This document shows positions 8,484 through 16,547 of a stretch of DNA of 43,412 nucleotides, one piece after another; the stretch's first letter is position 1, and each line of letters begins with the position of its first letter. The DNA comes from Bacteroidales bacterium. Its GTDB lineage: Bacteria; Bacteroidota; Bacteroidia; Bacteroidales; Paludibacteraceae. The notes below the pieces were generated by a model. It searched no databases. It worked only from the letters and a program-made list of their open reading frames with translations, and was not told the DNA's origin. The DNA lies in contig SUXC01000020.1 of assembly GCA_015061165.1 (NCBI GenBank), positions 1-43,412 on the forward strand, read 5' to 3'. The position numbers and the translations under genes were made by a program.

Positions 8484-8515
8484 CAAAGGTAGTGAAATTT
8501 TGTGAGGTAAACAAA
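8484..8515 (-). promoter_or_regulatory. Bacteroidota promoter of the regulator/kinase operon, near-leaderless
   Basis: On the - strand, TTTG (8512-8515), 20 bp, TACCTTTG (8484-8491), then only 8 bp to the ATG at 8475. Transcription should begin at or within a few bases of the start codon. Confidence 0.75.
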
Positions 8516-8537
8516 TATTATGTTATTTTTCAAACAA

Positions 8538-8572
8538 AAATGGGTGGATTTCCCTGTTTCATCCACCCATTT
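8538..8572 (-). terminator. Terminator of the ABC export operon
   Basis: A perfect 12-bp stem (8538-8549 with 8561-8572, ATCCACCCATTT on the reading strand) is followed by TTGTTTG on the - strand, just after the permease stop at 8579. It isolates the export operon from the two-component operon. Confidence 0.85.
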
Positions 8573-8578
8573 CTCTCT

Positions 8579-10990
8579 TTACTCCGTCCTCAGTGCTTCA
8601 ACGGGGTTGGAGGTGGCGGTGCGGAGGCTGGCGAGGGTGACCACCAGCGTTGTGATGACGAGCACAGCCAACAACGCTACCACAAACACCCACACGGCTA
8701 TCGGTGCACGGTACGCAAAAGTGCTATAATAATAGTCCGTAATAAAGTAGCTAATCGGTGCAGCGATGAGGAAACAAATGCCCACAATAATCATAAACTT
8801 GCGGTTAAACATCACCAAGATCTCACGCACTGTGGCACCGTTCACACGGCGGATACCAATCTCCTTGCGGCGGTATTGCGTTTCGAAAATCACCAATCCC
8901 AATACGCCCATCAGCGAAATAATAATCGCCAACATCGTGAACAACGAGATCGTTGTGGTCAGTTGTTGCTCTTTTTGGTAGTTCTCACCCAGTTCCTCGT
9001 CGAAGAAGTTGATTTTCACTTTCTCGCTGCCGTAGTCAGGCAGAATCTTGTCGGTGGTAGCACGGATGGCATCAAACACCGCCTTTATATCTGCATTCTC
9101 AATGGTGCGTAGCGTGAGGTGTGGCGTAGGGAAATACTTAGTAAGCACCTCCGAATCGTAAATGTAGAAGGCAAACGCGTCGCTCTCCTCGTGTAGCGGT
9201 TTGAAGTGGAAGTCGCGGCAGAAACCCGTCGCAGGGAAGGGCTTACCATTCCACTCCATCACTTCCTCCAGATTGAGGTTGTATTTGTTTTTGGCATACT
9301 CGTTGAGAATGATTGCCCCGTCGCCCTTCTCATCCGAAGGCAAGAAATCGCGCCCTTCAAACACCTCTATGCCCATCACTTGCAAGAAGTTCCACGACAC
9401 AGGCATGACGGTTAGCATCATCTGTTCGCCATTACGCCAGCGTCCCCATGTCATGTGCATTTCTGCCACCATTCGGTCTTGCGACCATGCTACCTCCTTG
9501 ATGTTTGGGTTATTGAGCAACTCGCTACTAAACGCATTGCGTTCGTCCATACTGTTCACTGGAATGTTCGCCGTCAGCAGGCACTCCTTGTTGAAGCCCA
9601 TGTCATAGTTCATCATGTAGCTGTGTTGTTTCTTCAGGAAGATTGCGCAGATGATGAACGCGATCGAAATCACGAACTGCAAACCAATCAGTGCATAGCG
9701 TAGCGACTTGCCTTTTTGCGACATACCAAACGAACCCTTAATCGCCAGTGCTGGTGGGAAAGAGGTGGCGTACATGGCAGGATACAGACCCGCCATGAGC
9801 GTCATCACCAAAGCAATGCCCACGGTGAGCACCGCAACAACCATATTTTTACTTAACGCCAAGTCGCAAGAGATGAAGTGCGCCCACTCCGACGAACGGA
9901 ACAACAGCACCACCACTACTGCCAATACCAATGCTATTGCCACCAGCATAGCCGATTCTGCTAAGAAACGCCCTACTAATGCTGCACGCGAACTGCCCAA
10001 AATCTTGCGCGTGTTCACACTACGAATACGCATTGGCACTTGCGCAAAGAAGAAGTTCACGAAGTTGATGAGCGTGATAATCACTATCAACGCCGCCACA
10101 ATCATCAGCGTCATGGTGCTGGTCTTGTTGCCTGTTTCCTGTCCTACGCTCCACTCCAGCGTGTCGTCATAGTACAGATCCCGAATCGGCATCAAGGTGC
10201 AATGAATATTGTCGAGAAGGGTCTCTAACTTGTCCAATTGCTTGTAGAACGATGGATCGCTATGTTGCATTCCGCGATAGCGTTTCAGTTCTTGCGCCAT
10301 TAACTCCGCATACTTTTTCGAAATCACCTCCTCGCAGAGTGCTTTGTCATCTGTCGAACGGAGTTTGACATAGTAGTTGTACGACCAGTTGCTGGTGGAG
10401 GTCAAATCTTGCTCCTCCAGTTGATTGCAACGAATCACTTCAATATTCTTTAGGTCGCTGGCTACAGGCAGATCTTTGTATATAGCACGAACCACAAAGT
10501 AGTTTGTTCTGCCCCAACTCTCCAGTTGTAGGATACTATCCACTGCCACACCTAATCGCTCGGCAGCCGTTTCGCTAATAGCTACATAGCCTCCTTCTCC
10601 GATGCCCTCAAACGACCCCATAACAGGTTGAATACCAAAGGTCTTTAGTGCGCCAGAGGTCATTTGAACAAAAGTTACGCTATGCGTTTTAGCTTCTGTG
10701 CCTTCGCCCACGATGACATTTACTTTGTTGGCATCATCCAATGCGGCAACGCCGTATGTTTCCACATAGGGGTTATCTGCTAATCCCATTTCTGCCACTG
10801 GACGGGCGAGGAACGACTGTTGTTTTAGTCCGCTACCTCCGAGTGAAGGCAATGTCATCAGATACACGCGCTCGGAGTCGGGGATAGCGCGGTTATAGGT
10901 CAGGTCGTAATGCACCTGCACGAGAATGATATACAGCGCAGCAAACGCCGCCGTCATTCCCAAAATATTTAATAACTTTGAAAATTTCAT
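8579..10990 (-). CDS. ABC transporter permease, MacB_PCD/FtsX type (duplicated)
   Basis: This encodes 803 residues. Membrane segments are at about 10-28, 290-312, 345-367, 385-405, 425-447, 680-705, 725-750 and 765-790. Between TM1/TM2 and between TM5/TM6 are large extracytoplasmic MacB_PCD-like domains. This eight-helix duplicated FtsX layout of ~800 residues is standard for Bacteroidota exporters of the MacB/LolCE kind, which push substrates from the periplasm or outer leaflet outward by mechanotransmission. The C-terminus NPVEALRTE fits the family. It is the last gene of the operon; the ATPase is upstream, separated by a strong hairpin (11005-11068), and a second permease is further upstream. 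Confidence 0.9.
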   Translation of the reverse strand: MKFSKLLNILGMTAAFAALYIILVQVHYDLTYNRAIPDSERVYLMTLPSLGGSGLKQQSFLARPVAEMGLADNPYVETYGVAALDDANKVNVIVGEGTEAKTHSVTFVQMTSGALKTFGIQPVMGSFEGIGEGGYVAISETAAERLGVAVDSILQLESWGRTNYFVVRAIYKDLPVASDLKNIEVIRCNQLEEQDLTSTSNWSYNYYVKLRSTDDKALCEEVISKKYAELMAQELKRYRGMQHSDPSFYKQLDKLETLLDNIHCTLMPIRDLYYDDTLEWSVGQETGNKTSTMTLMIVAALIVIITLINFVNFFFAQVPMRIRSVNTRKILGSSRAALVGRFLAESAMLVAIALVLAVVVVLLFRSSEWAHFISCDLALSKNMVVAVLTVGIALVMTLMAGLYPAMYATSFPPALAIKGSFGMSQKGKSLRYALIGLQFVISIAFIICAIFLKKQHSYMMNYDMGFNKECLLTANIPVNSMDERNAFSSELLNNPNIKEVAWSQDRMVAEMHMTWGRWRNGEQMMLTVMPVSWNFLQVMGIEVFEGRDFLPSDEKGDGAIILNEYAKNKYNLNLEEVMEWNGKPFPATGFCRDFHFKPLHEESDAFAFYIYDSEVLTKYFPTPHLTLRTIENADIKAVFDAIRATTDKILPDYGSEKVKINFFDEELGENYQKEQQLTTTISLFTMLAIIISLMGVLGLVIFETQYRRKEIGIRRVNGATVREILVMFNRKFMIIVGICFLIAAPISYFITDYYYSTFAYRAPIAVWVFVVALLAVLVITTLVVTLASLRTATSNPVEALRTE

Positions 10991-11004
10991 ATCTTCTCCT
11001 TTGA

Positions 11005-11068
11005 GCGCGCCAGGATGTGCGGGGTCCCCGAAAAAGCTCGCTTTTTGGGGTGCTTTTGATTGGCGCGC
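11005..11068 (-). other. Large intercistronic hairpin inside the ABC operon
   Basis: Outer arms GCGCGCCA (11005-11012) and TGGCGCGC (11061-11068) pair perfectly. Inside them CCCC-G-AAAAAGC (11026-11037) faces GCTTTTTGGGG (11040-11050). It lies between the ATPase stop and the downstream permease start and could act as an mRNA stabiliser, processing site or partial terminator. Confidence 0.7.
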
Positions 11069-11113
11069 AAGTTGTTGATGTTGTCTTCTTATATAAAAAA
11101 GTTCGTTGTCTTT

Positions 11114-11794
11114 TTAGAGTTCCTTTGTTACATCACGGACGATTTCACCATCGAAGAGATTGATGATGCGTTGTGCCACAGAGGCATCGCGTTGCGAGTG
11201 GGTTACCATCACCACGGTGGTGCCATCTGCGTTGAGTTGGCAGAGCAGATCCATCACCTCTTTACCATTGCGCGAATCGAGGTTTCCTGTGGGCTCATCG
11301 GCAAGGATCAGTTGAGGGTTCGCCACTACGGCACGCGCGATAGCTACACGTTGTTGTTGTCCACCTGACAGCTGCTGTGGATAGTGCTGCGCACGGTGAC
11401 TGATATTCATGCGTTTGAGAATCTCTGTCACACGGCGTTTGCGCTCCGATGCCGAGATGTTGAGGTACTTCAATGGCAGTTCGACATTCTCATAGACATT
11501 CAGTTCATCGATAAGGTTAAAGGATTGGAACACAAAGCCAATGTTTCCTTTGCGGTAGTTGGTGCGTTCGCGCTCACGCAGATTGGCTACTTCGGTGCCG
11601 AGCAAGTTGTAACTGCCGCCGCTTGGGTTGTCGAGCAATCCCAGGATATTGAGCAGTGTGGACTTACCACAACCCGAAGGTCCCATGATGGCTACGAACT
11701 CGCCTTTGCTGATAGTGAATGACACATTGTTGAGTGCTGTAGTTTCGATTTCTTCTGTACGAAACACTTTGCTGAGATTAGTTACTTGAATCAT
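11114..11794 (-). CDS. ABC transporter ATP-binding protein, LolD/MacB-like
   Basis: This encodes 226 residues, the usual length. Walker A GPSGCGKS at 38-45, Q-loop Gln90, signature LSGGQQQR at 142-149, Walker B LILADE at 162-167, D-loop NLDS and switch His199 (VTHSQ) are all intact, so it should be an active ATPase. Similarity to the LolD/MacB/FtsE group fits the two FtsX-type permeases that flank it (8579-10990 and 11965-14328). It powers efflux together with the adaptor at 17444-18700 and the TolC-type channel at 21419-22825. Upstream of it lies an 11-bp repeat array filling the 170-bp gap to the previous gene. Confidence 0.93.
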   Translation of the reverse strand: MIQVTNLSKVFRTEEIETTALNNVSFTISKGEFVAIMGPSGCGKSTLLNILGLLDNPSGGSYNLLGTEVANLRERERTNYRKGNIGFVFQSFNLIDELNVYENVELPLKYLNISASERKRRVTEILKRMNISHRAQHYPQQLSGGQQQRVAIARAVVANPQLILADEPTGNLDSRNGKEVMDLLCQLNADGTTVVMVTHSQRDASVAQRIINLFDGEIVRDVTKEL

Positions 11795-11837
11795 AATTGT
11801 ATTGTTTTAGTTTGTTAATATATTCTTCTTTTTTGTC

Positions 11838-11970
11838 CGCTATCTTTCCGTTACCTTCTCGCTATCAACTACGTTAGATATACGATAGATACACGATAGA
11901 TATACGTTAGATATACGTTAGATACACGATAGATTAACCTATTCACACCGTAGGAATATCCTATCTACTT
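11838..11970. repeat. 11-bp periodic array II (12 units)
   Basis: The start of each unit, C(G/C)nTA, recurs at 11838, 11849, 11860, 11872, 11883, 11894, 11905, 11916, 11927, 11938, 11949 and 11960: eleven intervals, ten of 11 bp and one of 12. The central units are ACGTTAGATAT and ACGATAGATAC. The last unit contains the stop codon of the upstream permease (11965-11967). Confidence 0.85.
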
Positions 11971-14328
11971 CCCCTTTAACGCCTCCACGGGATTGGTGTT
12001 CATCAGGCGGACGGCTTGCCATGTGATAGACACTACCGCGAGGAGTATGACCGCAAGGGCAGTGATGATATAGTACCACGCAGCATTGGCGATGCGGTAG
12101 TCGTAGGTCTCCAACCATCGCTGCGCGATGAGCCATGCACAAGGCACTGCAATCACGGCTGCGATAAGGATAGAAGAGAGGAACGTGCGCACGGTGCGGA
12201 AATAGATAGTGCTATTATCACACCCCATCACCTTGTGAATAGCCGTGTTGCGTGTGTGCTGCTTGGCGTAGTAGGTACTCATCGCCAACATAGCCAACGA
12301 AGACAGCAACAAGGTCAGCAGCGTAAAGAGCGCAATCAGTTTGGCGTTGTTGTTCTGCTTGTCGTACATGTGGCTGACAAGGTAGTTATAGGTGTTCACC
12401 GATAGTTCCTCATCGCTATCGTGTTGGCGGTAGAACTCGGCTATTTGCTTTACGGCTTCGTTCTCATCGCCAGACACTTGCACGATCAGTTGGCGCAATA
12501 TGCGGAAGTCGGCAGGCTCGTCCATGTTCATTATCCAAGGAACAACAGGCCAATCGGATGTAGGAGCAATGCCAGGCATTCCTTTTTGGAAATCTTTGAT
12601 GATGCCACAGACTGGCATACCATAATTATCGTCCTGCATAATCATGGTACAATCGTAGTCCACACCGAGAGGTGCAATCAACGATTCTGGTAGCCATGCA
12701 GCAGGTTCGATAGGATCAGCAGTCTGGCGAATGACCTCAAAGCCAAGAATCTCAAATGCAGTTTGGTCGCCATAGTACATATCGAGTTTGAACTCTTGCC
12801 CTCTAAACATGAGTGACATACCCGATGTACCAAAGGTAAACGGTTCGAATTGTACCCAACCCACCTTTTCCACGCAAGCAAGTTGTTTGAGTTCTTCTAC
12901 CATATAATCTGCTGGAGTGTTGGCACCACTAATACGCAGGCGGTTTTGGCGTTCGTATCCTTGGGGCTTGCTTTGCATGTGATGGAGTTGCACAAACATG
13001 ACCACAGCCACTGCAAGCGTGATGATAGCCACAATGTTTTGCACAATAATCAGTATGCGCCCGAGTACCATGCGATTATCTTTCTCAAACGAACCACGCA
13101 CCACATCAATGGGGTGATACTTCAGCACCATGAGTGCAGGAATGACACCCGAGAGAATAGAGAGTAGCAATACCAGAGCAATCATCATGAGTATCACACC
13201 CCAAGTGATATGCTCGAATGGCGCAACGGTTTGTCCGATGAGTTCGCTGAAATATGGTGCTACAAGGTGCGCCATGAGGAGTGCCAAACCGAAAGATACC
13301 GTCGTAAGCGAAAACGATTCGAGGATATATTTCAGCACAATTTGCCAGCGTTGTGCACCCACCAAACGGCGAGTAGCCATCTCGCGTGCACGGAAACCAA
13401 TCTGCGCTACTGTCAGCGAGATATAGTTGAGTACTGCAAAGATGAGGAGCAATAACCCTGCTGCGAAAAAGAGCGAAAAGAAATCACGATTGACCAGATT
13501 AACGAATGGCAACGGAGCAGAAAGGTTGGAGTACTGAATATCCTCAAAAGGAATGAGATAGAAATCGTGGAAGACACCGTATTTGTAGATATAGTCCTGC
13601 TCTCTGATAATATTCTGCATTTCGCTCGACAGGGCAGCAACATCCGCATTGGGTACGAGTTGAAAGAATGTAGCTACTGCTCCAGTGCCATTTTGAATGA
13701 CTTGGTCAGTGAGTTGCTGAAGTTGGTCAATGCGGTAGATGATTTTAGGCGAGCGAATGACGCTATTGGTAATGTCGCGGAACACGCCTGTAACGGTGAG
13801 TGCAGCAGTATTGCCTTCCACGTATATCTCAATGATCTTGCCCATTGGGCTCTCGTTGGGCGAGAAGATACGCGCAAACGACTCACTGATAACCACCGAT
13901 TGTGTAGTGGCAAGAACAGACTCGTGTGTGCCTTCGAGCAATGGGTAAGGCAATAGTTGGAAGAAATTCTCATCCACTACTAACGCATCTGCACGGTCAT
14001 CGTTGCTGGTAGAAGAGTGCCCTGTGGTAGTCGTATAGCGCATACTCATTTCGATGCCGCCGAAGATTTCTGTATCGAACATACGACAGATGGACTGCAC
14101 TTCGGAGAAGCGTCCTTCCAGTTGTTCTTTGATAGTGCCACAACCAATAAACAAGCGTTCGGAGCGACTGACATAGACATTGCGCCCTTTGACTTCGTTG
14201 TCGCGTGTGAGTTGCGAGGTCACGAATGTGGCGATAAAGATGACAAACGCCAACGCAATAGCCATACCCACCACCTCAATGAAGGTGTAGAGTTTGTTTT
14301 GCTTGAGGAAATTAAGAAAGGATTTCAT
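11965..14328 (-). CDS. ABC transporter permease, MacB_PCD/FtsX type (duplicated)
   Basis: This encodes 787 residues with the same build as the permease at 8579-10990: membrane helix at ~16-37, large extracytoplasmic domain to ~280, three helices to ~410, another helix near 430-450, a second extracytoplasmic domain, three C-terminal helices, and the ending NPVEALKGK. The two permeases are clearly paralogous but well diverged, so the exporter may be a heterodimer. It is the first gene of the operon and is preceded by a consensus sigma-54 promoter (14427-14441) and two enhancer dyads (14496-14535). The predicted transcript has a leader of about 87 nt. Confidence 0.9.
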   Translation of the reverse strand: MKSFLNFLKQNKLYTFIEVVGMAIALAFVIFIATFVTSQLTRDNEVKGRNVYVSRSERLFIGCGTIKEQLEGRFSEVQSICRMFDTEIFGGIEMSMRYTTTTGHSSTSNDDRADALVVDENFFQLLPYPLLEGTHESVLATTQSVVISESFARIFSPNESPMGKIIEIYVEGNTAALTVTGVFRDITNSVIRSPKIIYRIDQLQQLTDQVIQNGTGAVATFFQLVPNADVAALSSEMQNIIREQDYIYKYGVFHDFYLIPFEDIQYSNLSAPLPFVNLVNRDFFSLFFAAGLLLLIFAVLNYISLTVAQIGFRAREMATRRLVGAQRWQIVLKYILESFSLTTVSFGLALLMAHLVAPYFSELIGQTVAPFEHITWGVILMMIALVLLLSILSGVIPALMVLKYHPIDVVRGSFEKDNRMVLGRILIIVQNIVAIITLAVAVVMFVQLHHMQSKPQGYERQNRLRISGANTPADYMVEELKQLACVEKVGWVQFEPFTFGTSGMSLMFRGQEFKLDMYYGDQTAFEILGFEVIRQTADPIEPAAWLPESLIAPLGVDYDCTMIMQDDNYGMPVCGIIKDFQKGMPGIAPTSDWPVVPWIMNMDEPADFRILRQLIVQVSGDENEAVKQIAEFYRQHDSDEELSVNTYNYLVSHMYDKQNNNAKLIALFTLLTLLLSSLAMLAMSTYYAKQHTRNTAIHKVMGCDNSTIYFRTVRTFLSSILIAAVIAVPCAWLIAQRWLETYDYRIANAAWYYIITALAVILLAVVSITWQAVRLMNTNPVEALKGK

Positions 14329-14426
14329 ATTATTGTTGTTTTCTATTTACTTGTTACTGGGTGTTTATCAGACTGCATAGCGTTCTGACCTCTTTCAGCG
14401 CGCAGCGCATTCTTAATAATATATAA

Positions 14427-14441
14427 GCAATCCGCGTGCCA
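14427..14441 (-). promoter_or_regulatory. Sigma-54 promoter of the ABC export operon
   Basis: On the - strand TTGGCACG-N4-TTGCT gives GG-N10-GC, an exact match to the -24/-12 consensus. The predicted start is near 14415. The first transcribed bases (14401-14415) are nearly identical to those of the adaptor promoter (18776-18790). Confidence 0.85.
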
Positions 14442-14495
14442 AAACATGTAATACGCTGATTACTTGACAATTGTGAATTTTGCCATTTACGAGAG

Positions 14496-14535
14496 TGTAA
14501 AGAAACTTTACAATTGAGTGTAACCTTTCTTTACA
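14496..14535. promoter_or_regulatory. Enhancer: tandem dyads for the sigma-54 activator
   Basis: Dyad 1 TGTAAAGAAACTTTACA (14496-14512) is a perfect 7+3+7 palindrome. Dyad 2 TGTAACCTTTCTTTACA (14519-14535) is degenerate. Centres are 23 bp apart, and 54 bp separate dyad 1 from the -24 element. The site also lies just upstream of the divergent acetyltransferase promoter. Confidence 0.8.
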
Positions 14536-14561
14536 GCAATACTACATTTCCCTAACTTTTA

Positions 14562-14593
14562 TTTGTATATCCAAGAATAAAGTTGTACCTTTG
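14562..14593 (+). promoter_or_regulatory. Bacteroidota promoter of the acetyltransferase gene
   Basis: TTTG (14562-14565), 20 bp, TACCTTTG (14586-14593). Confidence 0.75.
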
Positions 14594-14616
14594 CAGCGTT
14601 TTTGATTGATAATAAC

Positions 14617-15213
14617 ATGGAAATGAAGATTACTACATTCTCATACGACCGCATAGGCGATGTAGCGAAGATGGCTGCTGGTGTCTGGGGAAAAGAGCAA
14701 GGCGCACATGGCGAGAGGGTGAGCCGCATCTTTTGTGAGCATCTATCACGATATAGTTGTTATAGCTCGACTTTTGCGCTGCAAGCGGAGGACGAAGAAG
14801 GCATCCAAGCTGTTGCTTTCGCGTGGTTGCCAGGCGACACCAACGACGCAGGCGACTGGTTGCGCCAGCATCTCGACGGCTTGACGGAAGATGAGCAACA
14901 AGTACTGCTGCGCAACGAGCAGTATCTGATGCGCACAGACAGTATGTTGCAGAGCAAGATGGAAGGTCAGTCTGCCAAACTCTCCTTTTTCATCAGTCGC
15001 AAACCAGGATATGGCACACCGATACTCAATGCGCTTATTGACCTATTGCGCGAGCAGGGCATTGAGTGGCTATATCTTTGGACGGACTGCACTTGCAATT
15101 GGCAATACTATGTCAAGCATGATTACGAGCAGATTGGTCAGGGAATCGCCCCAGAGTTCAGTACCGATACGGAAGAATACGATTTCCGTATGTTCCGCAA
15201 ACGAATAGATTAA
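14617..15213 (+). CDS. GNAT-fold acetyltransferase
   Basis: This encodes 198 residues from the ATG at 14617; a TTG at 14602 would fall within a few bases of the expected transcription start, so it is unlikely. The acetyl-CoA loop is visible as RKPGYGTPILNALIDL around residues 128-143, followed by beta-5/helix-4 type sequence (IEWLYLWTDC, YYVKHDYEQIG), the usual GNAT C-terminal half. The acceptor could be an amino group on a small molecule or protein; nothing identifies it. The gene diverges from the export operon and shares its control region, so the enhancer dyads might also influence it. It is a single-gene unit. Confidence 0.75.
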   Translation: MEMKITTFSYDRIGDVAKMAAGVWGKEQGAHGERVSRIFCEHLSRYSCYSSTFALQAEDEEGIQAVAFAWLPGDTNDAGDWLRQHLDGLTEDEQQVLLRNEQYLMRTDSMLQSKMEGQSAKLSFFISRKPGYGTPILNALIDLLREQGIEWLYLWTDCTCNWQYYVKHDYEQIGQGIAPEFSTDTEEYDFRMFRKRID

Positions 15214-15245
15214 ATAGGTTTATTCATATCTAAAAAATCACTACA

Positions 15246-15281
15246 TTTGCAAAAATTCTTGAGTGTAGGAATATTTGCAAA
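15246..15281. promoter_or_regulatory. Inverted repeat upstream of the KilA-N gene
   Basis: TTTGCAAAAATTC (15246-15258) and GAATATTTGCAAA (15269-15281) pair at 12 of 13 positions. Part of the right arm is itself the palindrome ATATTTGCAAATAT (15271-15284). It may be an operator or the terminator of the preceding gene. A TACATTTG at 15242 overlaps it but lacks a good -33. Confidence 0.45.
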
Positions 15282-15348
15282 TATAATGAATATGAAACCT
15301 TCCTAAGTCAGCGTTGCTGCACAAAAATTGCCGAAATATAAACAAACA

Positions 15349-15380
15349 TTTGCATATTTCCGAAAATATCATTACCTTTG
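15349..15380 (+). promoter_or_regulatory. Bacteroidota promoter of the KilA-N gene
   Basis: TTTG (15349-15352), 20 bp, TACCTTTG (15373-15380), 26 bp before the ATG. Confidence 0.8.
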
Positions 15381-15406
15381 CAGCGAAATTAAAAATCAAT
15401 TGAATA

Positions 15407-16216
15407 ATGGCATCTACTAAAATCTATATTCAAGATAGTCCAATAACTATTTTGACTATAAACAAAGAGGATTACATTTCTCTTACGGATATGGCGCACA
15501 GCCAACTGCAAGAGCATATAATCTTTAAGTGGATGAGTTTGAAGAATACTATTGAATATTTAGGGGAGTGGGAAGCATTGTATAATCCAAATTTTAATTA
15601 TACCGAATTCGGTACAATTAGAAATATGGCAGGTAGTAATAATTTTGTATTGTCTGTAAAGACTTGGATTGAACGTACCAATGCTATTGGAATTGTAGCT
15701 AAAGCTGGACGTTACGGGGGAACATATGCGCACAAAGATATTGCATACCATTTTGGCATGTGGATTAGTCCACGTTTCCAATTATTGCTTGTAAAGGAAT
15801 ATCAGCTCCTTCAATCAGAAAAACAAAAAGCACTCGGCTGGTCAGCCAAACGCGAATTGGCAAAAATCAACTACCACATCCATACCGATGCCATCAAAGA
15901 GAACCTTATTCCGCAAGAGATTGATGCTTACCATCGCTCTCTGATTTATGCAGAGGAAGCAGATGTGCTGAATGTAGCATTGTTTGGTATGACAGCCAAA
16001 GAGTGGCGCGATGCCAATCCCGAACTCAAAGGAAATATGCGCGACTATGCCACTATCAATCAACTGATATGCCTTTCTAACATGGAGAATATCAATGCAG
16101 TGTTTATCAACGAAGGAATGCCCCAATCCGACCGTCTGCAAAAACTCAACCAAATTGCCATTCAACAAATGACCGTGTTGGAAAATGTAGAAAATAAAAA
16201 GATATTAACCCAATAA
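15407..16216 (+). CDS. KilA-N domain protein
   Basis: This encodes 269 residues. The N-terminal ~110 residues contain the KilA-N signature (DYISLTDMAHS, the NFNYTEF region, VKTWIERTNAIGI, RYGGTYAHKDIAYHFGMWISPRFQLLLVKE in overlapping short motifs), a DNA-binding fold found in phage antirepressors and in many chromosomal islands of gut Bacteroidota. The C-terminal half (EEADVLNVALFGMTAKEWR and onward) matches the usual Bacteroidota companion domain. The first ~420 bp are visibly richer in A+T than the second half and than neighbouring housekeeping genes, which suggests transfer. No integrase or phage structural gene is nearby. Likely a regulator; target unknown. Confidence 0.85.
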   Translation: MASTKIYIQDSPITILTINKEDYISLTDMAHSQLQEHIIFKWMSLKNTIEYLGEWEALYNPNFNYTEFGTIRNMAGSNNFVLSVKTWIERTNAIGIVAKAGRYGGTYAHKDIAYHFGMWISPRFQLLLVKEYQLLQSEKQKALGWSAKRELAKINYHIHTDAIKENLIPQEIDAYHRSLIYAEEADVLNVALFGMTAKEWRDANPELKGNMRDYATINQLICLSNMENINAVFINEGMPQSDRLQKLNQIAIQQMTVLENVENKKILTQ

Positions 16217-16316
16217 TAACTCCTAAATTACATATCACTCATCACTCATAGTTCGTAACTAACTTGCAACGCATAGCCGTTGCCCGACATATTTAATATA
16301 GCGTTATAAGCAGGAC

Positions 16317-16449
16317 TTGAGTTTCTGAAACCTGAACACTTTCAAAAACTTTTTATCTATCAAGCAAATGCCTATGCGCTCACGCTATCGGCGTGGGCTT
16401 TTGCGTAGATTTTGATAGATAAAGGTAGTTCAGGACCTCAGAAATTCAA
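16317..16449. ncRNA. Candidate structured RNA: rod-like hairpin of about 133 nt
   Basis: Almost the whole segment pairs with itself: CTTGAGTTTCTGA (16316-16328) with TCAGAAATTCAA (16438-16449); CCTGAAC (16331-16337) with GTTCAGG (16428-16434); TTTATCTATCAA (16352-16363) with TTGATAGATAAA (16412-16423); CTATGC (16372-16377) with GCGTAG (16403-16408); GCTCACGC (16378-16385) with GCGTGGGC (16391-16398), loop TATCG. The longest internal bubble is ~14 nt. It fills the 331-bp gap before a secreted-protein gene. It could be a 6S-like RNA, a cis-acting leader or a MITE/REP-like DNA element; strand and transcription are not established. Confidence 0.55.
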
Positions 16450-16547
16450 ATGAAGCGAACGAAAGTTCCACGCTTTTTGTGTATATAAAAATTAACAATA
16501 ACAACTAAAACCGACGAGGCAATGGGATATAACAGCCAACTTAAATT

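Noticed and set aside
8476..8514. Upstream start of the regulator at 8514
   Set aside because: The extra 13 codons contain the -33 and -7 promoter elements.
15242..15249. TACATTTG as a second promoter for the KilA-N gene
   Set aside because: No TTTG at the correct distance, and it falls within an inverted repeat; the promoter at 15349-15380 fits better.
16317..16449. tRNA, SRP RNA or intrinsic terminator at the rod element
   Set aside because: No cloverleaf and no SRP-type GNAR-loop domain; the rod is far too long for a terminator and lacks a terminal T run.
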